57,737 nt of DNA from LH-M37 sp965602855 (GTDB taxonomy: Bacteria; Pseudomonadota; Gammaproteobacteria; SZUA-229): NCBI GenBank assembly GCA_965602855.1, contig CBFCZV010000016.1, positions 1 through 57,737 on the forward strand, written 5' to 3'. The translations under genes were made by a program, and so were the position numbers. Positions 7,471 to 15,098 of the stretch are shown here, piece after piece (positions within the stretch are counted from its first letter, which is position 1; every line of letters starts with the position of its first letter). A model generated the notes under the pieces. It was given only the letters and a program-made list of their open reading frames with translations. It had not been told where the DNA came from and searched no databases.

Positions 7471-7473
7471 CTT

Positions 7474-7504
7474 GTAGGTTCGATTAGCTCGGTGTAATCG
7501 TGCG
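7474..7504. repeat. Repeat GTAGGTTCGATTAGC...GTAATCG
   Basis: GTAGGTTCGATTAGCTCGGTGTAATCGTGCG starts four bases after a stop codon. A second copy follows at 7982-8013 after the next gene. The GATTA and TAATC segments pair. Confidence 0.7.
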
Positions 7505-7545
7505 TATTATCTGCATTTTAATGATTGATATCTCGGAGATCTGAT

Positions 7546-7977
7546 ATGAACACTAAAAATACTTTTAATCTGGCTCTGTTTAAAATATTAGTAATATTGG
7601 GTGTTTTATCTTGTTCTAACTTAGCTCTGTCGGCTCCGTATAAATGCGTAGATGAAAACGATAATGTCACTTATAGTGACGAACGTTGCTTATATCAAAC
7701 CGGGCAGAAACTTGATATTGTTGTGCCGCCGGTTGATAAAGCTTCTGCTGAAAGACTAAAGTACTATAAGGACTATGAGTCGCATGCTCCTGATGTCGAA
7801 AATAACATAACAACCATGGAAGCTGGAAAGGCTAATAAAAAATGTGATAGATACTCCCTTCAAATAAAACGGCTTAGAGATAGATCGCGTGCTGGTTATG
7901 ATTCAGCAGAAGGGGAAGGCAATCGGCAATTAATTAGGCAGACATCAAAAGCTTATAACGACTGTATGAGTAAATAA
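7546..7977 (+). CDS. DUF4124 domain periplasmic protein
   Basis: A 143-residue exported protein. The signal peptide (hydrophobic core about residues 8-24, cut near ALSA) is followed at once by the DUF4124 motif APYKCVDENDNVTYSDERC, with two Cys likely to form a disulfide. The remainder is a charged helical region with two further Cys. The family is common in gammaproteobacteria and of unknown role. The start at 7546 follows CTCGGAG; an in-frame TTG at 7525 is less likely. Confidence 0.8.
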   Translation: MNTKNTFNLALFKILVILGVLSCSNLALSAPYKCVDENDNVTYSDERCLYQTGQKLDIVVPPVDKASAERLKYYKDYESHAPDVENNITTMEAGKANKKCDRYSLQIKRLRDRSRAGYDSAEGEGNRQLIRQTSKAYNDCMSK

Positions 7978-7981
7978 GTTC

Positions 7982-8013
7982 GTAGGTTCGATTAATGCAT
8001 CATAATCGGGCGC
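7982..8013. repeat. Repeat GTAGGTTCGATTAATGC...TAATCGGGCGC
   Basis: The second copy of the 7474-7504 element, again starting within a few bases of a stop codon (7977). Confidence 0.7.
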
Positions 8014-8022
8014 ATGTTCTGA

Positions 8023-8709
8023 ATGCTTTTAACTATGAAATATACCTGTTCTTTGGTCCTGCTATTTGTTGTTGCAGGATGTTCTTCAAAACCCTATGTG
8101 ATCAAACAAACAGATATAACCGTACCGGTATCGAAAGAAGTCTATGTCGTTGGCCATGACTGGCATACGGGCTTTGTTATTCCTGCTGATGATATACAGT
8201 CACAGATACCGCAGATGAAAGAGAGATTTGGTGATACGCCATATCTGGAGTTTGGTTGGGGCGACAAGGGTTTTTATCAGGCTAATGAAATTACTTCTGG
8301 CCTATCTATGCAGGCGATATTCTGGCCGACTGAATCTGTTATGCATGTAGTCGCCATACCGCAAAAGCCTGAAATTTATTTCCCCAAAAGCAATGTAGAA
8401 GTCCTATGTCTTGATAAAGACCAATATGCGCTATTAATAAGTTTTATTGAACAGAGTTTCTACAAAGATAGTAATGGTGGTGTCATAGAACTGAAAAATG
8501 GTATTTACGGAAATAGCCAGTTTTATAAGTCCGTAGGTGATTATTATTTGATGAACACTTGTAATAAATGGACCGCCAAAGGGCTGGAAAGTGCCGATCT
8601 GGATATTTCATCAACGTTTAAACTAACATCTGACAGTGTTATGGACTATTTGTCAGAGAATAATAAAGATGTAATAAGTTGCTCGTCTTCAATGAGTTCT
8701 GCATACTAG
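8023..8709 (+). CDS. DUF2459 (TIGR02117) family lipoprotein
   Basis: A 228-residue protein. The N-terminus is a lipoprotein signal ending VVAGC. The mature part carries VVGHDWHTGFVIPA, YLEFGWGDKGFYQ and the C-terminal NTCNKWTAKGL segment, all typical of DUF2459. Conserved His and Cys in these motifs suggest a hydrolase-like fold, but no activity is established. ATGs at 8023 and 8035 are both possible. The preceding repeat sits directly upstream. Confidence 0.8.
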   Translation: MLLTMKYTCSLVLLFVVAGCSSKPYVIKQTDITVPVSKEVYVVGHDWHTGFVIPADDIQSQIPQMKERFGDTPYLEFGWGDKGFYQANEITSGLSMQAIFWPTESVMHVVAIPQKPEIYFPKSNVEVLCLDKDQYALLISFIEQSFYKDSNGGVIELKNGIYGNSQFYKSVGDYYLMNTCNKWTAKGLESADLDISSTFKLTSDSVMDYLSENNKDVISCSSSMSSAY

Positions 8710-8735
8710 AGTACAATCACGCCCTAGGTATTGGT

Positions 8736-9263
8736 ATGAAAAGCAGAAAATCACCAAAATTATATTTTGTCATATTAGTAATGGTGTTCTTGTTTGCCGG
8801 TTGCAGTGTGACCGGAGAAAAGTCTGATAATGCTGAAAAATCTATTTTTACTGATTCTCAAGCAAGTAGTTCTTTAAAGCCTAAAAAGCCCAGCGTTAAA
8901 AAGTCCACCGTTTGTTTTTATAGGCCAGATCAATCTGTTTCTGGCTGGACATGGAAAGATATAGACATTATGGAAATTAATGTTGTAGGTATAATTACAG
9001 ACCCTGACGAAGAATCTCAAGTGTCTCACATAGGCAAGCTAAAAAATAACAGCTACATCAAAAAAAAGTTTAAGCCAGGTATACATAGATTTACTGCTAA
9101 CTGGGAGCTATCTCCTTATGTGTTTACTGTAAAACCAAATGAGGATTTATGTGTTAAAGCAGAAATTGGTTTTGTTAATGCTTTGCTCCAACGTGCCACT
9201 TTGAAAATGATGGATAAAAGTACTTGTGAAACTGATATGAAAATGATGAAGGAATATCAATAA
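8736..9263 (+). CDS. Putative lipoprotein
   Basis: A 175-residue protein with a clear lipoprotein signal (LVMVFLFAGC). The mature part begins with a Ser/Lys-rich linker, then a probably beta-sheet domain containing FKPGIHRFTANWELSPY, the kind of segment seen in DUF2846-like lipoproteins. The ATG at 8736 is chosen because the signal peptide then starts with the Lys/Arg-rich MKSRKSPK. It lies 26 bases after the previous gene. The role is unknown. Confidence 0.7.
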   Translation: MKSRKSPKLYFVILVMVFLFAGCSVTGEKSDNAEKSIFTDSQASSSLKPKKPSVKKSTVCFYRPDQSVSGWTWKDIDIMEINVVGIITDPDEESQVSHIGKLKNNSYIKKKFKPGIHRFTANWELSPYVFTVKPNEDLCVKAEIGFVNALLQRATLKMMDKSTCETDMKMMKEYQ

Positions 9264-9291
9264 AAAGTGATAAAGCTAGAATATAAACTAT

Positions 9292-9672
9292 ATGAAACAG
9301 TCAGAAATTATTGTCATTATTAATAAAAAGCCTTATACCCTCAGTGCGAGTAATGCAGAGGCGATACGCAGTATTCCCAGTGCAGATCGTCAGCAGCTCA
9401 TTACGGTGCTGGAAGCGATAAAGCGTGAGGAGAGTTCAGTGCAATTAGCTGCTGACTCAATCCTGCCCTCACAGGTAGCTGCCTCCACTTCCTGTGTTAG
9501 TAATCGAGAAGTACTACCCGAACGCCTGAGAAGTGGTGATGTGGATGCTGTGATGGCGCAATTAATTATGGAAGAGGATATTAAGAAAAAGCCAAGGCTT
9601 ACAAAACAGACAATTCACAAATGGATGGCGGCTGTAGCAGTAAGTATTATTTTGTTAATACTTATTCTTTGA
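9292..9672 (+). CDS. Hypothetical tail-anchored protein
   Basis: A 126-residue protein with a soluble N-terminal part and a single C-terminal membrane helix (about residues 109-126) that ends the protein, so it is probably tail-anchored facing the cytoplasm. No family or catalytic motif was recognised. It follows the lipoprotein gene by 28 bases. Confidence 0.6.
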   Translation: MKQSEIIVIINKKPYTLSASNAEAIRSIPSADRQQLITVLEAIKREESSVQLAADSILPSQVAASTSCVSNREVLPERLRSGDVDAVMAQLIMEEDIKKKPRLTKQTIHKWMAAVAVSIILLILIL

Positions 9673-9839
9673 ATCTAAAGAGTTAATGATTTCATTGTTA
9701 AATGAGAATTATTAATCTTTAATGCTGGTACAGAATAAGATATTTTCTACAAATAACCAAGTTTAGATCATAATTGTTATAGTTAGTGATAGATATAATC
9801 CGGTTCCATTATCTATTAATTTACTCGAGGTTATGTTCA

Positions 9840-10046
9840 ATGAAATTTAGTCCCTGCACAGGAAAATGTACTCAGGAAGGTACTCACTGCGAAGGTTGTG
9901 GTCGTACTCATGAAGAGATTGCTGGAATGAAATCTGCTATAGAGGGTGCTGTCGCCTTTGCCCAGAAAATGGGCTATGAGAATTTTGATGAATTTGCTGA
10001 TGGTGTTGCAGGCAGTATTAAATATAAGATGGGTGAAGGGCACTAA
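9840..10046 (+). CDS. DUF1289 family protein
   Basis: A 68-residue protein with the DUF1289 signature SPCTGKCTQ...HCEGCGRTHEEIAGM: four Cys near the N-terminus, likely to bind a metal or Fe-S centre. The ATG at 9840 places the Cys motif at residue 5 as in the family; an upstream in-frame ATG (9786) adds a non-conserved extension. A CGAGG ribosome site precedes it. The function is unknown. Confidence 0.85.
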   Translation: MKFSPCTGKCTQEGTHCEGCGRTHEEIAGMKSAIEGAVAFAQKMGYENFDEFADGVAGSIKYKMGEGH

Positions 10047-10100
10047 ATCACGGTATCAATATGTGAGGAGTGACTTTTATGAAGGCTTATAAGAGTGTCC

Positions 10101-10937
10101 TTACTTATTTTTATCCTTTTTAAATTCCACATTTGTACCGGGTATCTGAATATATCTCAATACCGTGGCGGTTTTTCTGTAGGAATGTCTTTTGAATAAA
10201 TCGGTTAGGTTTAATCCTATACCAAAAAATAAATTACGTTCTTTGCTGTCCAGAGGATCATCAAACCCTCGGGAATAATAACCTGCGTGTAATTCAATAT
10301 GCTTCATGAAGCTGTTACGGAAATAGTCGAAGCCATTTAGTTTGAGCGCTAACAGATATTTAGAGTTTTCATAATCGGTTGTGAAATCACTGTCGTTTGG
10401 ATGAAAGCCATATTCCCAGCGTAGATCAATCTTGCTGGCTAGATCTTCATTGGTGTACAAATAATAGCCGAGCAGTGAGCCAAGACTGTTAGCTATAAAA
10501 TCTTCTTTGGAAAATCCATGCTCGCTGAATGAATCGCCCATTTCCATATAACCCATAATGGCTAGTGATGATAATGCTCCGTATAGAGCTGCATCATCTC
10601 TTTTGAAGCACCAGCTTTCGTACAGGTAGGACAGGCCGTGTGCGGTGACGTAACCGGTGTACATGTGGCCAAGTTTGTCGGCACCACCGGACTTGGTGTC
10701 ATTCTGAAACCAGTTTTCTGATGTAGTTGAGGGCGATTTGGTGAAGTAATCCCAGTTGGCTATGCCCCAGGCACTGACGATGCCAATGCCCGCCAGGTTG
10801 ACCTTGAGTATGTCCTGTTGCTGTTCCTGTGATGAGGATTCAACTGTACAGTCATCGCTTAGTGCATCTGCATTATGATTAACGAGTAGTAGTATTAGCA
10901 GGGCATGAATGCTTTTTTTTAAGATGATTATTTGCAT
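10101..10937 (-). CDS. DUF2279 family protein (YfiM-like), probable outer-membrane-associated
   Basis: A 278-residue exported protein. A signal peptide (about residues 1-26) is followed by the DUF2279 core with GGADKLGHMYTGY (about residues 83-95), then hydrophobic segments and a C-terminal half with aromatic alternating stretches that look beta-barrel-like. The ATG at 10937 is used; a TTG two codons earlier is the alternative. It converges with the DUF1289 gene. The function is unknown. Confidence 0.75.
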   Translation of the reverse strand: MQIIILKKSIHALLILLLVNHNADALSDDCTVESSSQEQQQDILKVNLAGIGIVSAWGIANWDYFTKSPSTTSENWFQNDTKSGGADKLGHMYTGYVTAHGLSYLYESWCFKRDDAALYGALSSLAIMGYMEMGDSFSEHGFSKEDFIANSLGSLLGYYLYTNEDLASKIDLRWEYGFHPNDSDFTTDYENSKYLLALKLNGFDYFRNSFMKHIELHAGYYSRGFDDPLDSKERNLFFGIGLNLTDLFKRHSYRKTATVLRYIQIPGTNVEFKKDKNK

Positions 10938-11199
10938 GGGCAAACACCGAATAGCTATTATCCTGATTATAGCTTCTGTTCGGGGACGTGTGCCTTTTTT
11001 TACTTCGTAAGCAACTGATTTTGTATTATTTTCTCTCGGGATATGGAGTGAGTCGGCTTTTTATCGTATTATTGCGCACCGACCTTGATTGAGTAGAAGG
11101 TCGTGTTAATCATCTAATAATATAAGTTCATATCATTGCCATATTTTCTGTATCTGAAATGTCTGGAATGAATGTGTACTATGAAATCCGGGAAAATTA

Positions 11200-12123
11200 A
11201 TGAGCGATTCAAAACAAGCAAGCAACCGTCCACAAGCTGAGGCTGGTGAAGATAACTTTACTGTAAAAGTCGGCCTAGCTGAAATGCTTAAGGGTGGTGC
11301 CATCATGGATGTCACTGATGCTGATCAGGCAAAAATCGCCGAAGATGCTGGTGCGATTGCAGTAATGGCGTTGGAGCGAATCCCTTCAGATATTCGTAAG
11401 GATGGTGGTGTGGCGCGTATGTCTGACCCTGACATGATTCGTAAGATTCAGGAGACGGTATCCATTCCTGTGATGGCCAAATGTCGTATCGGCCATTTTG
11501 CTGAAGCGCAAATTTTGCAGGCACTGGAAGTTGATTTCATCGATGAGAGTGAAGTGCTGACGCCTGCAGATGAAGCCAACCACGTTGCCAAGCACGACTT
11601 CAAAGTGCCTTTCGTCTGTGGCTCGACCTGTCTGGGTGAGGCTTTACGCCGTATCGGCGAAGGTGCAGCGATGATGCGTACCAAAGGTGAAGCCGGTAGC
11701 GGTAATATCGTTGAAGCGGTACGCCACATGCGCACCATTCAAAATGAAATGAAACGCCTGACTATTATGAGCAAAGAGCAGTTGATGAGTGAAGCCAAAA
11801 ATATTGGCGCGCCTTATGATCTAGTCTGCTATGTGGCTGAACACGGCAAATTGCCTGTGCCTAATTTTTCCGCGGGTGGTATTGCAACACCTGCTGATGC
11901 TGCGCTGGTACGCCAGCTAGGTGCAGAGGCTGTTTTTGTTGGTTCAGGTATCTTTATGTCAGAAGATCCTGCGGCGCGTGCTGCAGCGATTGTGAAAGCG
12001 ACGACTTATTATGATGACCCCGAAACATTGCTGGAAGTTAGCACTGGTCTTAAAGCGGGCATGAAAGGCTTGTTGATGCAGGACATTGCGCCTGAAGATC
12101 GTCTTGCAAGTAGAGGTTGGTAG
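11200..12123 (+). CDS. pdxS: Pyridoxal 5'-phosphate synthase lyase subunit PdxS
   Basis: A 307-residue TIM-barrel enzyme that makes pyridoxal phosphate from ribose 5-phosphate, glyceraldehyde 3-phosphate and ammonia. Seen are MLKGGAIMDVTDADQAKIAE (conserved Asp), VMAKCRIGHFAEAQ (the Lys that binds the sugar) and MMRTKGEAGSGN (second catalytic Lys). Ammonia comes from the partner PdxT, encoded 21 bases downstream. This route is unusual in gammaproteobacteria, which mostly use PdxA/PdxJ. The ribosome site is CCGGGAAAA. Confidence 0.97.
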   Translation: MSDSKQASNRPQAEAGEDNFTVKVGLAEMLKGGAIMDVTDADQAKIAEDAGAIAVMALERIPSDIRKDGGVARMSDPDMIRKIQETVSIPVMAKCRIGHFAEAQILQALEVDFIDESEVLTPADEANHVAKHDFKVPFVCGSTCLGEALRRIGEGAAMMRTKGEAGSGNIVEAVRHMRTIQNEMKRLTIMSKEQLMSEAKNIGAPYDLVCYVAEHGKLPVPNFSAGGIATPADAALVRQLGAEAVFVGSGIFMSEDPAARAAAIVKATTYYDDPETLLEVSTGLKAGMKGLLMQDIAPEDRLASRGW

Positions 12124-12144
12124 ATAAAGCTACGAGTCGCATTT

Positions 12145-12729
12145 ATGTCTGATGTTATCGGCGTGCTTGCTTTGCAGGGCGCTTTTGAAAAACATATCGA
12201 GATGCTGTCTGCTCTAGGTGTTGAGAATCAACGGGTACGTTATGCGCACGAACTGGATGAGTGCGCTGCGTTGATAATCCCCGGTGGTGAATCGACCACT
12301 ATGAGTTTGCTGATTCATAAATTTGATCTGCACGACAAGCTGCAAGCATTTGCAGCAAATAAGCCAGTGATGGGTATTTGTGCAGGCGCTATTTTGATGG
12401 CGGAGACGGTTGATGATGATCGGGTGACGCCGCTGAATATTATGCCAATGACTGCTGCACGAAATAGTTATGGCAGACAGGTGTGCAGTTTTTCTGCTGA
12501 ACTTAATTTGAAATGTGATGCTGAAGGTCTGCCTTATCAGGCGCACTTTATAAGGGCGCCCGGACTCGTCGCTGATAATGATAATATAGAGGCGCTGGCT
12601 AATTATAATGATGAGCCAGTAATGATGAGAATGGGGCAGCACATGGCCTTGTCTTTTCATCCTGAATTGACTAACGATAGTCGTGTTCACGAATGCTGGC
12701 TGAAGGGATTTCATCCTTCGTTTCAATAG
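12145..12729 (+). CDS. pdxT: Pyridoxal 5'-phosphate synthase glutaminase subunit PdxT
   Basis: A 194-residue class I glutaminase that releases ammonia from glutamine and channels it to PdxS. The triad is visible: Cys in GICAGAI (residue about 79) and the FHPEL pair His/Glu near the C-terminus; PGGEST (about residues 46-51) is the family motif. The length is normal. It lies between pdxS and ubiT, with only 8 bases before ubiT, so the three are probably one transcript. Confidence 0.96.
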   Translation: MSDVIGVLALQGAFEKHIEMLSALGVENQRVRYAHELDECAALIIPGGESTTMSLLIHKFDLHDKLQAFAANKPVMGICAGAILMAETVDDDRVTPLNIMPMTAARNSYGRQVCSFSAELNLKCDAEGLPYQAHFIRAPGLVADNDNIEALANYNDEPVMMRMGQHMALSFHPELTNDSRVHECWLKGFHPSFQ

Positions 12730-12737
12730 GTACTGTT

Positions 12738-13235
12738 ATGAAAACCTCAAATCCATTAGTTACATCTAGCCCGAAATTGCCAAAGCCTTTTTCACTGCCG
12801 CTTAAGTTGCTGCCTGCAATGGTACATAGCCGTGTTCTGGTTGGCATTCTCAATAAAATTTTTGCTGAAGATTTAAGAGAGGGCGAGCTGGATTTTCTGG
12901 AGGATAGATCTGTATCAATTGAAGTCACCGATCTGGGTTTGTCTTATCGCCTGACCTTATCGGGTGATCGTTTAATGGAGAATTCTGCGCAGGGAGAAAA
13001 TGATTTAACGGTTAGAGCAGCATTGTATGATTTTATGTCGATGGCAAGTCGTCAGGTTGATCCTGATACATTGATGTTTCAGCGTAGACTGGTAATGGAA
13101 GGTGATACTGAGCTTGGCTTGGCTTTAAAAAATTATCTCGATGCTATGGATGTTGAATCATCAAAAGCGTTGACTATTGTTGAATCGCTTTCCAGAAAAA
13201 CAATGCCTGTTTATAAAAAACTGTTTGGCAAATAA
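12738..13235 (+). CDS. ubiT: UbiT, SCP2-domain ubiquinone biosynthesis accessory factor
   Basis: A 165-residue protein of the SCP2 sterol-carrier-like family. UbiT (YhbT) binds polyprenyl lipids and is required for oxygen-independent ubiquinone synthesis together with UbiU and UbiV. Seen are the PLKLLPAMVHSRVLVGILNKIF segment and RRLVMEGDTELGLALKNYLDAMD, the conserved C-terminal helix region of SCP2 domains. The ATG at 12738 is preferred over the upstream frame that overlaps pdxT. It converges on the ubiU/V operon, whose last gene ends 46 bases away. Confidence 0.9.
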   Translation: MKTSNPLVTSSPKLPKPFSLPLKLLPAMVHSRVLVGILNKIFAEDLREGELDFLEDRSVSIEVTDLGLSYRLTLSGDRLMENSAQGENDLTVRAALYDFMSMASRQVDPDTLMFQRRLVMEGDTELGLALKNYLDAMDVESSKALTIVESLSRKTMPVYKKLFGK

Positions 13236-13280
13236 AATGTAAGTTTGTGCATTCTTCCCTGAATGCTCGTGTCATCAATT

Positions 13281-14162
13281 CTAATCAAGCACCAATGCAT
13301 CATGGAAACGTGATCGGTACAGCAGTCTGGGATGTGCTTCATCATCAGTAAATTCACTGCGGTCATGCAATATATTGTTGCTGATCAGTCCCCAGCCTGG
13401 TTGTAGTGTCACACGGTAAACATATTTGTTGTCTGAATTTAATATTAGATCAAGTGCGGCAACCGCTTTTTTTGTGGCCTCATCATCTTTCCAAATAACA
13501 TTACGCGCACGTGCGGTATAACGCATATGCAGTTCATTTTTTTCTGTCACCGAGAAAACCGGGCCGCTTCGATCAGGGCGAAGTTCTTCGCCATCAACAA
13601 TGTTTGCAGGAATAGTCATAACATCGTCCTGCATGAAGGCACGAATATGTTCGGGATTTTCATCGCGCAATAGTATGTAAGCCATTTCGTGATCCATAGC
13701 GGCATTTTCGCCGCCTTCTTTTGCGGGTCTTACGCAATGTAGATTAAGCGCCATAATCTGCTCATCTTTTGTATTGTAATAACCGTCGGTGTGCCAGTGG
13801 ATGCCACGGTTGGTGTAGGGAATGTAGCGTTTATGCATTGGATCATTCTGAATTTTTAGAGCAGTAATGCCATCATCATCTGCGCCCATGTTATTGTTCA
13901 ATCTTTTTAGACCAAATTGTTTTGCCAGATCAAAAGGAATGCTTTTGTCGTCATCTTCACCCGTTGGGCTAACGTAGACAGCCATGTTGGTTTTTTTGCA
14001 GCGATCGACAATGGCCTGTTTTTCTGCTGCAGTCAGATTGTGCGGGTCGTTGATTTCAACGATCAGGTCCTCTGCTTTTTCGGGATAATCTTTGAGTTTT
14101 TCCGCTCTCCATGATTCGTATGCAGTGTTGTCGTCCAGATCAAAAGGGTTGTTATTGCTCAT
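13281..14162 (-). CDS. TauD/TfdA family Fe(II)/2-oxoglutarate-type dioxygenase
   Basis: A 293-residue protein of the TauD/TfdA superfamily. Seen are the metal motif HWHTDG (His-x-Asp, about residues 122-127) and the distal His in NILHDRSEF, followed by RLLYRSRF, where an Arg would bind the co-substrate carboxylate. Enzymes of this family use O2 and 2-oxoglutarate to hydroxylate small molecules. The start ATG overlaps the ubiV stop by 4 bases (ATGA), so translation is coupled to ubiV. The substrate is unknown; a quinone-related or regulatory role is inferred from position only. Confidence 0.85.
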   Translation of the reverse strand: MSNNNPFDLDDNTAYESWRAEKLKDYPEKAEDLIVEINDPHNLTAAEKQAIVDRCKKTNMAVYVSPTGEDDDKSIPFDLAKQFGLKRLNNNMGADDDGITALKIQNDPMHKRYIPYTNRGIHWHTDGYYNTKDEQIMALNLHCVRPAKEGGENAAMDHEMAYILLRDENPEHIRAFMQDDVMTIPANIVDGEELRPDRSGPVFSVTEKNELHMRYTARARNVIWKDDEATKKAVAALDLILNSDNKYVYRVTLQPGWGLISNNILHDRSEFTDDEAHPRLLYRSRFHDALVLD

Positions 14163-15094
14163 AATAATCCTGCCTTATTTTTACTTAAATGTTGTTTTAC
14201 AGATTCCATACCTGCATCACCATACCAGTAACCATTACAGCTTCCGCTTGGTGTGAGTGATTCGATTTCATCGGCCGCATCCTGCGCTGATTTTTTATCG
14301 TGCAGACAATCATGGATGATATTTATAATGTCCAGAGTGGATTTGGATTGTGGGCTGATGCGTAAAATATCGACGCCCATTTTTTTTATTTCATCAAGAT
14401 CAGCAACTAAATTACAGGTTTTTGCAGACTGTGTCTGAATACCATTGAGAACAAGAAAAGGATCTTCTTCACGTGTTTTAAGTAGCAAGCCATCTGCATC
14501 ATCAAGACAACGATACTGGCAGTCATCTTTGGGCAGATTGTGCGAACGTGCAGTAAAACAACGTGCAGAAAAAGCCAGAGGTAGGCGGCCATAAAAAAAG
14601 ATTTCAGTTTCTACATTGTCGGGTAATTCGGTTTGAAAGTCTGACAAAGTTTCTTTTGAAAGTTCAATGGGTAATACCCAGCGTTTTAAACCTTGTTTGG
14701 CAAGAAATTTTAATGTGCCAGCATTGTAAATATTAATGGCGGGACCAGTAACAAATTTATGCTTGCCAGATAATAAATTAACCGCAGCCATGTCATTGGC
14801 TTCAACAGTATATTTTCCGTTGTCACAAAGACTTTTTAGTTTGCTGAGTTCAGAGCCGGCTTCGATGAGCGTCAGCGTTGAGATAACCACTTCCTTGCCA
14901 GCATGTTCCAGTTTCTCAGCAATTTCAAACCAGTCATCATCGCGCATGATACGTCTTTTTGAACACACGGTTTCACCAAGGTAAACAATGTCTACAGGTG
15001 AGTTGGCTACCTGTTCATAAAAATCAATCAGTGTTTCTTTATCCCAGTAATACAGGATCGGGCCTAAAGATATTTTTGGTGTTGATGCTTGCAT
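14159..15094 (-). CDS. ubiV: UbiV, O2-independent ubiquinone hydroxylation subunit
   Basis: A 311-residue U32-peptidase-like protein that pairs with UbiU to hydroxylate ubiquinone precursors without O2. Four Cys fit the 4Fe-4S ligands of the family: C44 (GETVCSKRR), C179 (SARCF), C192 and C196 (CQYRC). The start at 15094 gives MQASTPKISLGPILYYW, matching the family N-terminus; the frame is open further upstream but would overlap ubiU. It lies 4 bases after the ubiU stop. Confidence 0.93.
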   Translation of the reverse strand: MQASTPKISLGPILYYWDKETLIDFYEQVANSPVDIVYLGETVCSKRRIMRDDDWFEIAEKLEHAGKEVVISTLTLIEAGSELSKLKSLCDNGKYTVEANDMAAVNLLSGKHKFVTGPAINIYNAGTLKFLAKQGLKRWVLPIELSKETLSDFQTELPDNVETEIFFYGRLPLAFSARCFTARSHNLPKDDCQYRCLDDADGLLLKTREEDPFLVLNGIQTQSAKTCNLVADLDEIKKMGVDILRISPQSKSTLDIINIIHDCLHDKKSAQDAADEIESLTPSGSCNGYWYGDAGMESVKQHLSKNKAGLL

Positions 15095-15098
15095 GCTT

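Noticed and set aside
7474..8013. GGTTCGATT sequences resembling a tRNA T-arm
   Set aside because: No acceptor, D or anticodon arms surround them; they belong to a short palindromic repeat family.
804..8100. CRISPR array from the recurring repeats
   Set aside because: The repeats differ in family and orientation and are spaced by genes, not by regular short spacers.
10079..10123. 14-codon frame MKAYKSVLTYFYPF with a good GAGGAG ribosome site
   Set aside because: It overlaps the end of the DUF2279 gene on the other strand and is too short to support from sequence alone.
12214..12726. Long open frame antisense to pdxT
   Set aside because: pdxT is unmistakable on the plus strand; the antisense product is His/Ile-rich shadow translation.
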